DNA from: Dyadobacter sp. CY356
GTDB taxonomy: Bacteria > Bacteroidota > Bacteroidia > Cytophagales > Spirosomataceae
Reading direction: 5' to 3'
Length of the DNA: 64,000 nt
NCBI RefSeq assembly: GCF_021440195.1
Contig: NZ_JAJTSZ010000002.1
Span: forward strand, 248,001-312,000
Under the pieces are notes generated by a model that did no database searches, had not been told where the DNA came from, and was given only the letters and a program-made list of their open reading frames with translations. Both the position numbers and the translations under genes were made by a program. Below, in pieces: positions 34,698 to 44,341 of this stretch; the stretch's first letter is position 1; each line of letters begins with the position of its first letter.

Positions 34698-35711
34698 ATG
34701 GAAAATATTAAAATTGGCGTACTTGACCAGTCTGTGGTTCGACACGAAAATAATGTACGCGAAGCGATTCTCGAAACAATAGAAACAGCAAAACTTGCTG
34801 AACAACTTGGATATAGCCGTTTCTGGATATCTGAGCATCACAATTCAACCTTCATCGCGGGCTCTACGCCAGAGGTTTTGATGGTAAAACTGGCGGATGA
34901 AACCAGTCGCATCCGGATTGGTTCAGGCGGAATTATGCTTCCTAATCATAGTGCTTTAAAAGTTGCAGAAAATTTCAGGATGCTTGAAACACTTTTTCCG
35001 GGCCGGATTGATTTAGGTATGGGGCGTGCTCCAGGCACTGATCGCATTACTTCCACACTTCTAAATCCCTCAAATGATTTTAGCGAATCAAGCTATTTGC
35101 GGCAACTGGAGCATTTGCAGCACTTTTTTGGTGATACCGCCGGAACTGAAAGAGGATTTATTTATGCTACGCCGCAATCTGTGACAACTCCTATGCAATG
35201 GATTTTAAGTTCGAGCGGAGGAAGCAGTAAAATTGCTGCCAGGTTTGGAATGGGGCTGGCAGTTGCCAAATTCATCAATGGTTTTGTTGGCCCTGATGTG
35301 GTGGAAACCTATCGTAAAAACTTCAAACCATCTGCACAGTTTGAAACACCGGTTGCTATCCTTTCCATTTTTGTCATTTGTGGGGAAACAGAAGAGCAGG
35401 CACTGGCTATGCGGAAAATGCAGGACTACATTTTGATTGAATTTGAAAAAGGAAAATCGGGCCCGTTTCCTAATCCGGAAGTCGTGAAAAATTATCGCTT
35501 TACAGCTGGTGAACTCGAACGGTTAAAATACAATAGCGGCAGGATCATTTCGGGTACACAAGATTTTGTAAAAGAACAACTTACAAAACTTGCAAGCGAT
35601 TTTGAAGTTGATGAAATTGTTATTTCGACCATGACTGATAGTTTTGAGTCCAGAAAACGTTCTTTTGAATTAGTATCAGAAGCGTTTAATCTGACTAATT
35701 TAGCGGCATAA
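34698..35711 (+). CDS. LLM-class (luciferase-like) flavin-dependent oxidoreductase
   Basis: A 337-residue TIM-barrel flavin monooxygenase of the bacterial luciferase superfamily. Family motifs are IGVLDQSVVR at the start, RFWISEHHN near residue 39, LPNHSALKVAENFRMLETLFPGRIDLGMGRAPGTD near 90, and GTQDFVKEQL near the end. These resemble the MsnO8-type group. It would use reduced FMN from a separate reductase; a candidate FMN reductase is at 37842. Substrate unknown. The WYL regulator remnant follows 23 bases later. Confidence 0.88.
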   Translation: MENIKIGVLDQSVVRHENNVREAILETIETAKLAEQLGYSRFWISEHHNSTFIAGSTPEVLMVKLADETSRIRIGSGGIMLPNHSALKVAENFRMLETLFPGRIDLGMGRAPGTDRITSTLLNPSNDFSESSYLRQLEHLQHFFGDTAGTERGFIYATPQSVTTPMQWILSSSGGSSKIAARFGMGLAVAKFINGFVGPDVVETYRKNFKPSAQFETPVAILSIFVICGETEEQALAMRKMQDYILIEFEKGKSGPFPNPEVVKNYRFTAGELERLKYNSGRIISGTQDFVKEQLTKLASDFEVDEIVISTMTDSFESRKRSFELVSEAFNLTNLAA

Positions 35712-35734
35712 ATAACTTTTGTCCCAACTCTCCT

Positions 35735-36685
35735 ATGAATCGTTTCGACCGCATCACTGCTATATTAATTCAGCTGCAATCCAGAAAAATTGTAAAAGCC
35801 CAGGATCTGGCAGATCGGTTTGAAATTAGTCTTCGGACCGTTTACAGGGATATGAACACGCTGGCGGAAGCCGGAGTGCCTATTATTGGCGAAGCCGGCA
35901 TTGGTTAGTCTATCATGGAAGGTTACCGTTTGCCTCCCGTAATGTTTACAAAGGAAGAGGCCCGGACTTTTATTACAGCCGAAAAACTGATGGAAAAGTT
36001 TACAGACCCTTCCACGAAATCACATTATCAGTCGGCCATGTTTAAGGTTAAGGCGGTTTTGAAAAGTACTGAAAAAGATATGGTTGAAGATATGGAACAG
36101 CATATTGAAATCAGGCAACAGTACACACTCTTCAATCCTACACTGAATAATACGCTGGAAATTCTGCTAAAAAGCGTCTCCGAGAAGAAAGTCGCAAAAA
36201 TTAATTACCTCACTTTTGCATCAGATGAGACAACGGAAAGAACGATTGAACCTGTCGGCATATATCATGAAAACAATTACTGGTATGTAATCGCATACTG
36301 TTTGCTGAGAAACAGTTACCGGAATTTCAGGACAGACAGGATTCATCATATAGAATTGACCGAAAAAACTTTCAGCCAGAAACACGCTTCTTTAAAAGAA
36401 TATCTGGCCAAGGTGCCGCAATATGAAAATCTCGAAACGATCATCATTAAAGTGGAAAGGCATATTCTACCATACATACAAAACCAGAAATATTATTATG
36501 GTTTTATTTCGGAAAAACGTCAGGGTGATAAAATAGAAATGACATTTCTGAGTGCCTATATGGATGGATTTTCACGATGGTTTATGATGTTTGCCGAATA
36601 TGGGGAGATTATACAACCGGAAAGTCTGACAGAATTGTTGAAAAAAAACATTTGTAAAATATCCAGTCATTTAAAGATTTCCTGA
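35735..36685 (+). pseudogene. WYL-domain HTH regulator interrupted by an in-frame TAG
   Basis: The ATG at 35735 begins MNRFDRITAILIQLQSRK and a clean DeoR/HTH_11 domain of 57 codons ending GEAGIG. Codon 58 is TAG (35906-35908), and the frame then continues without a shift as SIMEGYRLPPVMFTKEE and a complete WYL domain to 36685. Relatives read GYS at this point, so a Tyr codon (TAT or TAC) probably became TAG. The downstream part could restart at the ATG at 35915 to give 256 residues without the DNA-binding domain. It is co-directional with, and next to, the luciferase-like gene. Confidence 0.8.
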
Positions 36686-36856
36686 GTTCTAATGACTGAG
36701 GATAATCCGCCTATTTGCTTAATCATTAAAAAACAATCTGCTCTTCAAGTAATTTCTCCCAGCCCTTTGAGCGTTTGTGATAAAGCTGAAATCTCTCTGA
36801 TTTCAAATTCAATATCGAAGTATTATATTGAAAACTGAACACCTGATCTATTTGGT

Positions 36857-37822
36857 ATGAAAAAAAATTTATTGGTAGCCTTTTTTATATTATTTGGTGC
36901 ACCGCAATTTATCTCTTGCCGTAATGCGGACATCACCAGTCACTTAAAATTAAATGTTTCAAGCCAATATTGTGCGCCGACAACGGTATATACCTACAAT
37001 CCTGAGTTTATTCCATTCGAAAATGCAGATTCAATACTAGCAAACAGCACAAATTTATCCGGAAAATTGTCTGAACACGATATTTTAATGGCTAATGCGA
37101 CGGGAACACTTTCGTTGATTAATAGGCTGATCGTAATCAAAAAGGACACAACATTGAATGGACGCGTACGTCGTTTAGAGATCAGTAATAAAATCCAGAA
37201 TCATCTCCATTTACTGACAACTGAAATTTCCGGAATCGCAGCAGAACTGGATTGTGAAGGAGAACGCGCTGATCTTTTTGCAGGTTATCTGGATGATCTT
37301 AATGATAAAAAAACGGCTCGTTTAACGGGTGCATCTATCGTGATTGGTGCGCTTGCCACCGTAGCTGCTGTCTTAGTGAGCAATAACAGTCTGCAAAATG
37401 GTATTACCATTGGAGGAGGTGTTATTTCGGCCGGACTGGCTGTGATGACCATAAAACCGCATGGCAGAAAAATAAGCTATACCCACGACCGTAACGTACT
37501 TGAAGACATTTGGTTTGCGCCTGAAAAGTCAAGCATTTATCCGCCGTTTATATGGTATATGCTGAAAGAAAAAAGGTTCAGCAATAGCAAGCAGGAACCA
37601 CTCGTTCAAACCATAAAAAATCGTTGGAATAAATTTGAGCTTGATCAGAATATTGATAGCTCGACGGTTAATCTTTTGTTTAAAAACGGAGGAATTTATG
37701 ATGCAGATAATCTGCATACCAGAGCAACTATGCTAAATCAGCTACAATCAACTATCCGTTCCATTAATCAGGATATGCAGAGTTTAATGTCAGAATTGAA
37801 TAATCTGAACGCTGATAGATAA
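36857..37822 (+). CDS. Unrecognised lipoprotein with a central membrane hairpin
   Basis: A 321-residue protein of no family that I recognise. The N-terminus KKNLLVAFFILFGAPQFISC ends in a possible lipobox Cys at residue 21. Residues ~155-195 (GASIVIGALATVAAVLVSN, then GITIGGGVISAGLAVMTI) form two short Gly-rich hydrophobic stretches, glycine-zipper-like. The C-terminus, SSTVNLLFKNGGIYDADNLHTRATMLNQLQSTIRSINQDMQ, is probably coiled coil and polar. The FMN reductase gene follows after 19 bases. The function is unknown; an envelope-anchored role is inferred. Confidence 0.6.
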   Translation: MKKNLLVAFFILFGAPQFISCRNADITSHLKLNVSSQYCAPTTVYTYNPEFIPFENADSILANSTNLSGKLSEHDILMANATGTLSLINRLIVIKKDTTLNGRVRRLEISNKIQNHLHLLTTEISGIAAELDCEGERADLFAGYLDDLNDKKTARLTGASIVIGALATVAAVLVSNNSLQNGITIGGGVISAGLAVMTIKPHGRKISYTHDRNVLEDIWFAPEKSSIYPPFIWYMLKEKRFSNSKQEPLVQTIKNRWNKFELDQNIDSSTVNLLFKNGGIYDADNLHTRATMLNQLQSTIRSINQDMQSLMSELNNLNADR

Positions 37823-37841
37823 ATTATCAATTTTAGAAAAC

Positions 37842-38396
37842 ATGAAAAATATTCAGATATTGGCCATTTCAGGCAGTTTGCGGGTAAATTCTGCAAATAC
37901 CAATATTTTAAAGTCAATTGGCGAAATGACTGATGATTCTGTTGATTTTCAAATATTTGAAGGTCTTGATACCTTTCCCCATTTCAATCCGGGTGTTGAT
38001 ATGGATAATGAAAAAGTTGCACTTTTCAGAAAGAAAGTTAAAGAGGCAGATGGAGTTATTTTTTGTACACCCGAGTATGCATTTGGTATCCCCGGAGTGC
38101 TAAAAAATGCGTTGGACTGGACAGTTTCGACGGGTGAATTTAACGACAAACCTGTTGCCGCCATCAGTGCCTCTCCCCTGAATACAGGTGGTGACAAGGC
38201 ACTTGCTTCGCTGATACTAACGCTCACGGCACTTGGTACCTATAAAAATGAAAAGTCACTCTTATCAATTCCGAATATTAAACAAAAGATCAATGGGGAA
38301 GGAGCTTTAACTGACAGTCTTCTTAAAAAAGATTTGGAGCTGATTTTGAATAACTTATTAGAACAAGTTAAAGAGAAAAGAGGCGGAATTGTTTAA
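37842..38396 (+). CDS. NADPH-dependent FMN reductase / flavodoxin-like oxidoreductase
   Basis: A 184-residue flavodoxin-fold enzyme. The phosphate loop is ISGSLRVNSANT near residue 9, then FCTPEYAFGIPGVLKNALDW near residue 75 and AISASPLNTGGDKA. All match NADPH-dependent FMN/azo/chromate-type reductases. It could supply reduced FMN to the luciferase-like enzyme at 34698 (inference). It is 19 bases after the unknown lipoprotein gene, so they are likely co-transcribed. Confidence 0.85.
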   Translation: MKNIQILAISGSLRVNSANTNILKSIGEMTDDSVDFQIFEGLDTFPHFNPGVDMDNEKVALFRKKVKEADGVIFCTPEYAFGIPGVLKNALDWTVSTGEFNDKPVAAISASPLNTGGDKALASLILTLTALGTYKNEKSLLSIPNIKQKINGEGALTDSLLKKDLELILNNLLEQVKEKRGGIV

Positions 38397-38434
38397 TAGT
38401 TGCCAGAATCATAGAATTCCGGCAACTATTTTTT
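38395..38434. terminator. Bidirectional terminator
   Basis: AATAGTTGCC (38395-38404) pairs with GGCAACTATT (38421-38430), with an inner GAAT/ATTC stem and T run after. It serves the FMN reductase gene and the convergent peptidase gene. Confidence 0.75.
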
Positions 38435-40583
38435 ACTTGTCAATGCCTTCAAGTGCAAACAGAAATGCATATTGAAGCGCAACTTCTTTCAGATATTCAA
38501 ACCTTCCCGAAGCGCCGCCATGACCAGCTTCCATATTCGTCTGCAATAATAAAATATTCTTATCCGTTTTGTGCGTTCTTAAACGCGCTACCCATTTGGC
38601 TGGCTCAAAATACTGAACCTGACTGTCATGAAGTCCGGTTGTAACCAGCATGTTTGGATATTCCTTTCTTTCAACATTATCATAGGGCGAATATGATTTC
38701 ATGTAGTCATACGAGTCTTTGTTTTTAGGATTCCCCCATTCGTCAAACTCATTGGTAGTCAATGGAATGCTTTCATCAAGCATCGTCGTAACGACGTCGA
38801 CAAAGGGAACATCGGCAATTATCCCGTTCCATAAATCAGGACGCATATTTGAAATTGCGCCCATCAATAAACCGCCTGCACTTCCACCCTCTGCATATAA
38901 ATGTGCCGTGGAAGTATAATTTTGTTTGATCAAAAATTCAGCGCAATCGATAAAATCAGTGAACGTATTTTTCTTTTTGAACAATTTTCCATCCTCATAC
39001 CATTGACGCCCCATTTCCTGTCCACCGCGAACATGAGCAATAGCAAAAATAAACCCGCGGTTTAGCAGACTAAGACGGTTCGTGCTAAAACCGGCATCCA
39101 TACTATTTCCATAGGAGCCATAAGCATACAGCAGCATTGGAGCATTTCCATCCAGTTTTGTACCTTTTTTATAGACCAGAGAAACCGGGATTTTAAGTCC
39201 GTCGTGAGAAGTTGCGTACAACCTTTCAGTAAGATACTTTTCCGGATCATAGCCTCCCACAACCTCCTGGCGTTTCAGTAATTGTTTCTCTTTTGAAACC
39301 ATACCATAGTCATAAGTAGAACCAGGCGTGGTGAGCGATGTGTAATAATATCTTAGCGTTTCAGAATTATATTCCGGGTTTGAACCAATATAAGCGGCAT
39401 AGGCAGGTTCACCAAAATCAACATAGTATTCAGAATTTGCTTCTATATTTCTTGTTCTTAATTGTAAAAGACCGTTTTTCCGTTCGGTTACAACAGTGAA
39501 TTTTTTAAATACTTCAACGCCTTCAATCAAAACGTCCTTACTGGTTGGAATAACCTCTTTCCAATTTTCCACGCCGGTTTTGTTCAGCGGCGTTTCCATC
39601 AGTTTAAAATTAAGTGCATCTTTATTGGTGACGATCAGGAACTTATCATTCTGATGATCAATATCATAAAGCACATCCTTCATTCTTGGCTGAAAAATTT
39701 CAAAATCCCCTTCTGGCTTATCCGCTTCTAGAATCCTGTATTCCGATGAAACCGTTGCGGAGGAGCCGATGATAATATATTTCCCGGATTTGGTTTTCCC
39801 TACGCCAATGTAATTGCTATTGTCCAGTTCCTTGTAGACAACCACATCCTTTTTATCATCATCACCAAGCGTGTGTCTTTTAATTTCTTCGCTCAACAAT
39901 GTCTTTGGATTTGTGGCCGTATAAAACAACGTCTTATTATCATTCCCCCAGACAGAACCTCCGCTTGTAGGAAATATCGCATCCTTCAAAGTCTCGCCGG
40001 TTTCCAGATTTTTTATGTAAATCGTATACTGCCGCCTTGAAACTGTATCAACGCCATAAGCCAAAAGTTTGTTATCCGGACTGATACTAAAACCGGACGC
40101 AGAATAATAAGGATGGTTTTTAGCCATGGCATCCACATCAAGCAAAATTTCCTCAGCAGCTTCCAGACTTCCTTTTTTACGACAATATTTAAAATACTGC
40201 TCCCCTTCTTCACTACGGGTATAATAGAAAAAACCATTTTTGAAAACCGGAACTGACTCATCCTTTTCTTTGATCCTGCCTTTCATTTCAGCAAACAGAT
40301 TTGTCTGAAACTGCTTTGTGGCAGCCATCATCGTATCGGTGTACGCATTTTCAGCTTTTAAATAATCCACTACTTTATCACTGTCAGGACCTTCGGTAAA
40401 AAAATCGGCCATCCAGTAATACTCGTCAATTCTTTTATCTCCGTGCATTCCGGTTTCATGCGGTTTTTGATCTGCAACAGGAGGTTTAACATCAGGCCAT
40501 TTATATGTTTGATTCACTTCTTTACTATGGTTACACGAAAAAAAGATAACGGCGAAAATCAGTAAAAAAATTCGTTTTTGCAT
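38433..40583 (-). CDS. S9 prolyl oligopeptidase family, oligopeptidase B-like lipoprotein
   Basis: A 716-residue serine peptidase. The signal IFLLIFAVIFFSC with Cys at residue 17 suggests a lipoprotein. The N-terminal seven-bladed propeller region begins KPHETGMHGDKRIDEYYWM; the C-terminal alpha/beta-hydrolase has the nucleophile Ser in GGSAGGLLMG near residue 558, Asp in TGLHDSQVQY and His in GHGGASGR. These are the family triad positions. Oligopeptidase B prefers Lys/Arg sites. It is probably anchored in the envelope and feeds on peptides. Confidence 0.9.
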   Translation of the reverse strand: MQKRIFLLIFAVIFFSCNHSKEVNQTYKWPDVKPPVADQKPHETGMHGDKRIDEYYWMADFFTEGPDSDKVVDYLKAENAYTDTMMAATKQFQTNLFAEMKGRIKEKDESVPVFKNGFFYYTRSEEGEQYFKYCRKKGSLEAAEEILLDVDAMAKNHPYYSASGFSISPDNKLLAYGVDTVSRRQYTIYIKNLETGETLKDAIFPTSGGSVWGNDNKTLFYTATNPKTLLSEEIKRHTLGDDDKKDVVVYKELDNSNYIGVGKTKSGKYIIIGSSATVSSEYRILEADKPEGDFEIFQPRMKDVLYDIDHQNDKFLIVTNKDALNFKLMETPLNKTGVENWKEVIPTSKDVLIEGVEVFKKFTVVTERKNGLLQLRTRNIEANSEYYVDFGEPAYAAYIGSNPEYNSETLRYYYTSLTTPGSTYDYGMVSKEKQLLKRQEVVGGYDPEKYLTERLYATSHDGLKIPVSLVYKKGTKLDGNAPMLLYAYGSYGNSMDAGFSTNRLSLLNRGFIFAIAHVRGGQEMGRQWYEDGKLFKKKNTFTDFIDCAEFLIKQNYTSTAHLYAEGGSAGGLLMGAISNMRPDLWNGIIADVPFVDVVTTMLDESIPLTTNEFDEWGNPKNKDSYDYMKSYSPYDNVERKEYPNMLVTTGLHDSQVQYFEPAKWVARLRTHKTDKNILLLQTNMEAGHGGASGRFEYLKEVALQYAFLFALEGIDK

Positions 40584-40610
40584 AATAATCTGAGGTTAAA
40601 AACAAAAAAG

Positions 40611-40646
40611 AAAGCTGCCGGTCCTGATGATACGAACGGCAGCTTT
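40611..40646 (-). terminator. Terminator of the collagen-like gene
   Basis: AAAGCTGCCG and its complement form a 10-bp stem with a 16-base loop. Read on the minus strand it is followed by CTTTTTTG. Confidence 0.7.
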
Positions 40647-40685
40647 TATATTTTCAGCAAATCTTGTGCTTACATTTACCCAGTT

Positions 40686-41243
40686 TTAATCCTGAATGTT
40701 AAACATTTTTACAGCATCTTCGTAAGACAGATTTTCATAACTCTGCATACGTATTGCCTGGCCGCCAGGGATTACCACATAACGAAACTGGTATGTTGCA
40801 GAAGGTTGTGCATTTCCGTCAAATGGCGTAGACCAGATTCTAAGCGTATTCAAAGCCAGAGAAAAATCAATTAATTCCTCGGTAAAACCGGATTTCACAG
40901 TAACCGGAAGCTGGCGGATCTGCGTATCTCCAAGATTTAGTTTTGCATAAACCAGTACGACACCTTTATCCAGAATATCCTGTGTAATGCGTGCAACCGG
41001 TATGTCAATATATGAACGTTGAACGCTGTTAAAATTAATTCCTGTCCATGCGCCGGCAGCTGCCCAGCTTGAATAAAATACATTGGCCGTTCCCGCCGGT
41101 CCGGTTGCTCCTGTTGCTCCCGTGGCACCTGTCGTCCCCACACCCGCCGGTCCTGCTGGTCCTTCCGGCCCCTTGCAAGCCTGCATCATCACCACACCCA
41201 AACATAAGATTGCTAACGTAATTTGTTTTTTCATTGCTTTCAT
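40686..41243 (-). CDS. Small lipoprotein with a collagen-like Gly-X-Y segment
   Basis: A 185-residue lipoprotein: signal ITLAILCLGVVMMQAC with lipobox Cys at residue 23. Directly after it residues ~24-51 form about nine Gly-X-Y triplets (GPEGPAGPAG, then GATGATGATGPAG), a short collagen-like segment. The rest, ~130 residues, is a beta-rich globular domain (FYSSWAAAGAWTGINFN ... TYQFRYVVIPGG), an unassigned type common in Bacteroidota. A second ATG three codons in (MKKQITLA) may be the real start. Surface exposure is inferred. Confidence 0.75.
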   Translation of the reverse strand: MKAMKKQITLAILCLGVVMMQACKGPEGPAGPAGVGTTGATGATGATGPAGTANVFYSSWAAAGAWTGINFNSVQRSYIDIPVARITQDILDKGVVLVYAKLNLGDTQIRQLPVTVKSGFTEELIDFSLALNTLRIWSTPFDGNAQPSATYQFRYVVIPGGQAIRMQSYENLSYEDAVKMFNIQD

Positions 41244-41364
41244 TTTTCTCTGATAACGGATAAGTCTTGCCTAAAAATTAAAGCGAAGATGCCAATTTGC
41301 AGAATCATAAGCAAAATTTGAACTGCATTTAGGTAAGGAAGTCATAAAATAACCGGCGTTACAT

Positions 41365-41372
41365 TATCTTTG
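41365..41372 (+). promoter_or_regulatory. Candidate -7 box of polA
   Basis: TATCTTTG matches TAnnTTTG 24 bases before the polA ATG. No TTG at the correct -33 distance. Confidence 0.3.
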
Positions 41373-41395
41373 ATTTTCGTTTATAAAGAAATCTT

Positions 41396-44275
41396 ATGGA
41401 GAAACCCACCCAGAAGCTATTTTTGCTCGACGCCATGGCGTTGATTTACCGTGCACATTTTGCCTTTATCAAAGCACCCAGAATTACTTCGAAAGGGTTG
41501 AATACCAGTGCAGTATTTGGTTTTACCAATACGCTTCTGGAAGTTTTGCAAAAGGAAAAACCGACGCATATCGGTGTAGCTTTTGATACTTCCGCCCCAA
41601 CTTTCCGGCATATTGAATATCCTGCTTATAAAGCACAACGTGAGGCGCAGCCGGAAGATATTGGTGTCGCCATACCTTATGTCAAGAAATTGCTGGAAGC
41701 TATGTGTATTCCAATTTTGATTCTGGATGGTTTTGAGGCTGACGATATTATTGGCACCATCGCCAAGGAAGCTTCCAAAGCAAATTTTGAAGTCTTTATG
41801 ATGACGCCGGACAAGGATTTTGGTCAGCTTGTGGAGGAGCATGTACATATATACAAGCCTGCGTTCATGGGCAAGGGCGCGGAAAAACTTGGGATCAACG
41901 AAATATTGGAACGCTGGCAAATCAAACGCATCGACCAGGTTATCGATATGCTTGGATTGATGGGCGACGCGGTCGATAATATTCCGGGAATTCCTGGCGT
42001 CGGCGAAAAAACAGCGCAGAAGCTGATTGCTGAATATGATACCATTGAAAACCTGTTGGTTCACGCTGACGAAATAAAAGGAAAGCTTGGAGAAAAGATT
42101 CGTGAGCATGGCGCACAAGCACTTTTAAGTAAAAGACTTGCCACAATTGATATTCAGGTTCCCGTTCCATTTGATGCAGAAGATCTGACAATTTGCTCCG
42201 CAAATCGTGATAAAGTCAACGCCTTGTTTGATGAACTGGAATTTAAAACACTCCGTAACCGTATCCTGGGACCTGACAGTTCCTCCGTCGCCACTCCTGC
42301 GCAGCCAACTAAAACTGCTGATAAAAAAGGTCAATATGATCTGTTTGGCAATGCGGTGGCAGAAACTGTTCCCACGCAACAAAACAGCGATATTTCAAAT
42401 TTCGAATCTTCCGCATCAGATAATTTTGAGGGAGAAGAATCGGATATACCGCTTCTAGCTAAAAAAACGATCGATAATAGTTTTCACAGATACCACACCG
42501 TTGATACACCTGAAACCTTAAAAAGTCTGGCGCATTATCTGAGCCTGCAATCTGCTTTTTGTTTCGATACTGAAACAACTGCACTGGAAACTATTGATGC
42601 TGAACTGGTTGGATTATCATTTGCATATCTGCCGGGAGAAGCTTTTTATATTCCGGTTCCGGCTGATAAGGTGATTGCTCAGGAAATTGTAGAATATTTC
42701 AGGGAAGTTTTTGAAAATGAAAATATTGAGAAAATTGCCCAGAATGTAAAATACGATATACTGGTACTAAAAAATTATGGTATTGAAGTAAAAGGAAAGT
42801 TGCAGGATACGATGATCGCCCATTATCTGCTGGAACCTGACAAACGTCACGGAATGGATATTCTGGCCGAGACTTACCTGAATTATACACCTGTTTCCAT
42901 TACTTCTTTAATCGGCAAAAAAGGGGTTAAACAGGGAAATATGCGTGATGTAGCCATTCCGGAGGCAACGCAATATGCAGGTGAAGATGCGGATATTACC
43001 TTACAGCTTAACAACATTTTCGTTAAAGAACTTCCAAAATATAACGCAGAAAAGTTATTCCAAAACGTTGAGATGCCTCTTGTTCAGGTTTTGGCAGCGA
43101 TGGAAAATACGGGTGTGAGACTTGATATTAGTGCACTGGCCGATATGTCACTGGTTTTGGAAGGTGATCTGCGAAAAACAGAATCCGAGATTTTTGAAAT
43201 TGCGGGTCAGTCATTCAATATTGGTTCCCCAAAACAATTGGGTGAAGTTTTGTTTGATAAAATGAAACTGATTGACAAACCGAAAAAAACCAAAACGGGT
43301 CAATATGCCACCGGAGAAGAAATCTTGTCCGAACTGGAAGGTCAGTTTGAAATTGCCAGGAAAATTCTGGATTACCGGGAATTGCAAAAGTTAAAATCGA
43401 CATACGTGGACGCATTGCCGACATTGGTGAGTCCGCGTACGGGAAGAATTCATACGTCATATAACCAGGCAGTTGCCGCCACCGGACGATTAAGTTCGAC
43501 CAACCCCAACCTTCAGAACATTCCTATCCGCACACCAAGAGGAAGGGAAATCAGAAAAGCATTTATTCCTGATAATGATGATTTTCAAATTCTGTCAGCG
43601 GATTACTCGCAAATTGAATTACGTATAATGGCAGCGTTCAGTGAGGATGCGAGTATGATTGAAGCATTTAACCAGGGCCGAGATATTCACGCCACAACGG
43701 CCAGTAAGGTGTTCAAGGTTGATTTGGCAGATGTGACTTCTGATATGCGTAGAAAAGCGAAAATGGTTAATTTCGGGATCATTTACGGAATTTCTGCTTT
43801 TGGTTTGGGACAACGTTTATCAATTCCCCGAGGAGAAGCAAGCGAAATTATCAAGTCATATTTTGAGGAATTTCCGGCGGTGAAGCAGTATATGGACAAA
43901 GTTATTTTTGATGCCCGCGACCAGCATTATGTTGAAACCATTCTGGGACGCAGAAGGTATCTTCCGGACATCAATTCAAGAAATCAGACTAACCGTGGTT
44001 TTGCTGAACGAAACGCAATCAATGCGCCAATACAAGGCTCTGCCGCAGACATGATCAAGGTCGCGATGATTAACATTCACGATTTCATCAAAAATGAAAA
44101 TCTAAAATCACGCATGATCTTGCAGGTTCATGATGAACTTGTATTTGACGTACATCGTGATGAAGTTGATTTCCTGAAAGAAAAAGTGGATGAACTTATG
44201 CGTAATGCCATTCCTCTACAAGTAAAAATGGAAACAGGAATCGGCATCGGAGCCAACTGGCTTGAAGCGCATTGA
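41396..44275 (+). CDS. polA: DNA polymerase I
   Basis: A 959-residue repair polymerase with all three activities. Residues 1-~290 form the 5' nuclease (LLDAMALIYRAHFAF at the start, GDAVDNIPGIPGVGEKTA). The 3'-5' exonuclease, ~residues 365-570, keeps DTETT, NVKYDI and YAGEDAD, so proofreading looks intact. The polymerase has motif A DYSQIELR, motif B RRKAKMVNFGIIYG and motif C LQVHDELVF. A low-complexity linker sits between the first two domains, ~residues 300-360. It is full length and intact. Confidence 0.96.
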   Translation: MEKPTQKLFLLDAMALIYRAHFAFIKAPRITSKGLNTSAVFGFTNTLLEVLQKEKPTHIGVAFDTSAPTFRHIEYPAYKAQREAQPEDIGVAIPYVKKLLEAMCIPILILDGFEADDIIGTIAKEASKANFEVFMMTPDKDFGQLVEEHVHIYKPAFMGKGAEKLGINEILERWQIKRIDQVIDMLGLMGDAVDNIPGIPGVGEKTAQKLIAEYDTIENLLVHADEIKGKLGEKIREHGAQALLSKRLATIDIQVPVPFDAEDLTICSANRDKVNALFDELEFKTLRNRILGPDSSSVATPAQPTKTADKKGQYDLFGNAVAETVPTQQNSDISNFESSASDNFEGEESDIPLLAKKTIDNSFHRYHTVDTPETLKSLAHYLSLQSAFCFDTETTALETIDAELVGLSFAYLPGEAFYIPVPADKVIAQEIVEYFREVFENENIEKIAQNVKYDILVLKNYGIEVKGKLQDTMIAHYLLEPDKRHGMDILAETYLNYTPVSITSLIGKKGVKQGNMRDVAIPEATQYAGEDADITLQLNNIFVKELPKYNAEKLFQNVEMPLVQVLAAMENTGVRLDISALADMSLVLEGDLRKTESEIFEIAGQSFNIGSPKQLGEVLFDKMKLIDKPKKTKTGQYATGEEILSELEGQFEIARKILDYRELQKLKSTYVDALPTLVSPRTGRIHTSYNQAVAATGRLSSTNPNLQNIPIRTPRGREIRKAFIPDNDDFQILSADYSQIELRIMAAFSEDASMIEAFNQGRDIHATTASKVFKVDLADVTSDMRRKAKMVNFGIIYGISAFGLGQRLSIPRGEASEIIKSYFEEFPAVKQYMDKVIFDARDQHYVETILGRRRYLPDINSRNQTNRGFAERNAINAPIQGSAADMIKVAMINIHDFIKNENLKSRMILQVHDELVFDVHRDEVDFLKEKVDELMRNAIPLQVKMETGIGIGANWLEAH

Positions 44276-44299
44276 TAAGAATAGATCAAGAACAATTTG

Positions 44300-44341
44300 A
44301 ACAGGCCTGATTTGTACTCATCGTACAGTCAGGCCTGTTTC
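44300..44341 (+). terminator. Rho-independent terminator after polA
   Basis: AACAGGCCTGA and its complement form an 11-bp stem; the loop contains TGTAC/GTACA, and T3 with more Ts follow. Confidence 0.75.

Noticed and set aside
36720..36856. Minus-strand open stretch ending GWEKLLEEQIVF
   Set aside because: It looks a little like a protein C-terminus, but has no start outside the opposite gene and is below 60 codons; too weak to annotate.
41417..42118. 233-codon minus-strand frame inside polA
   Set aside because: It is the antisense shadow of a well-conserved polA nuclease domain.
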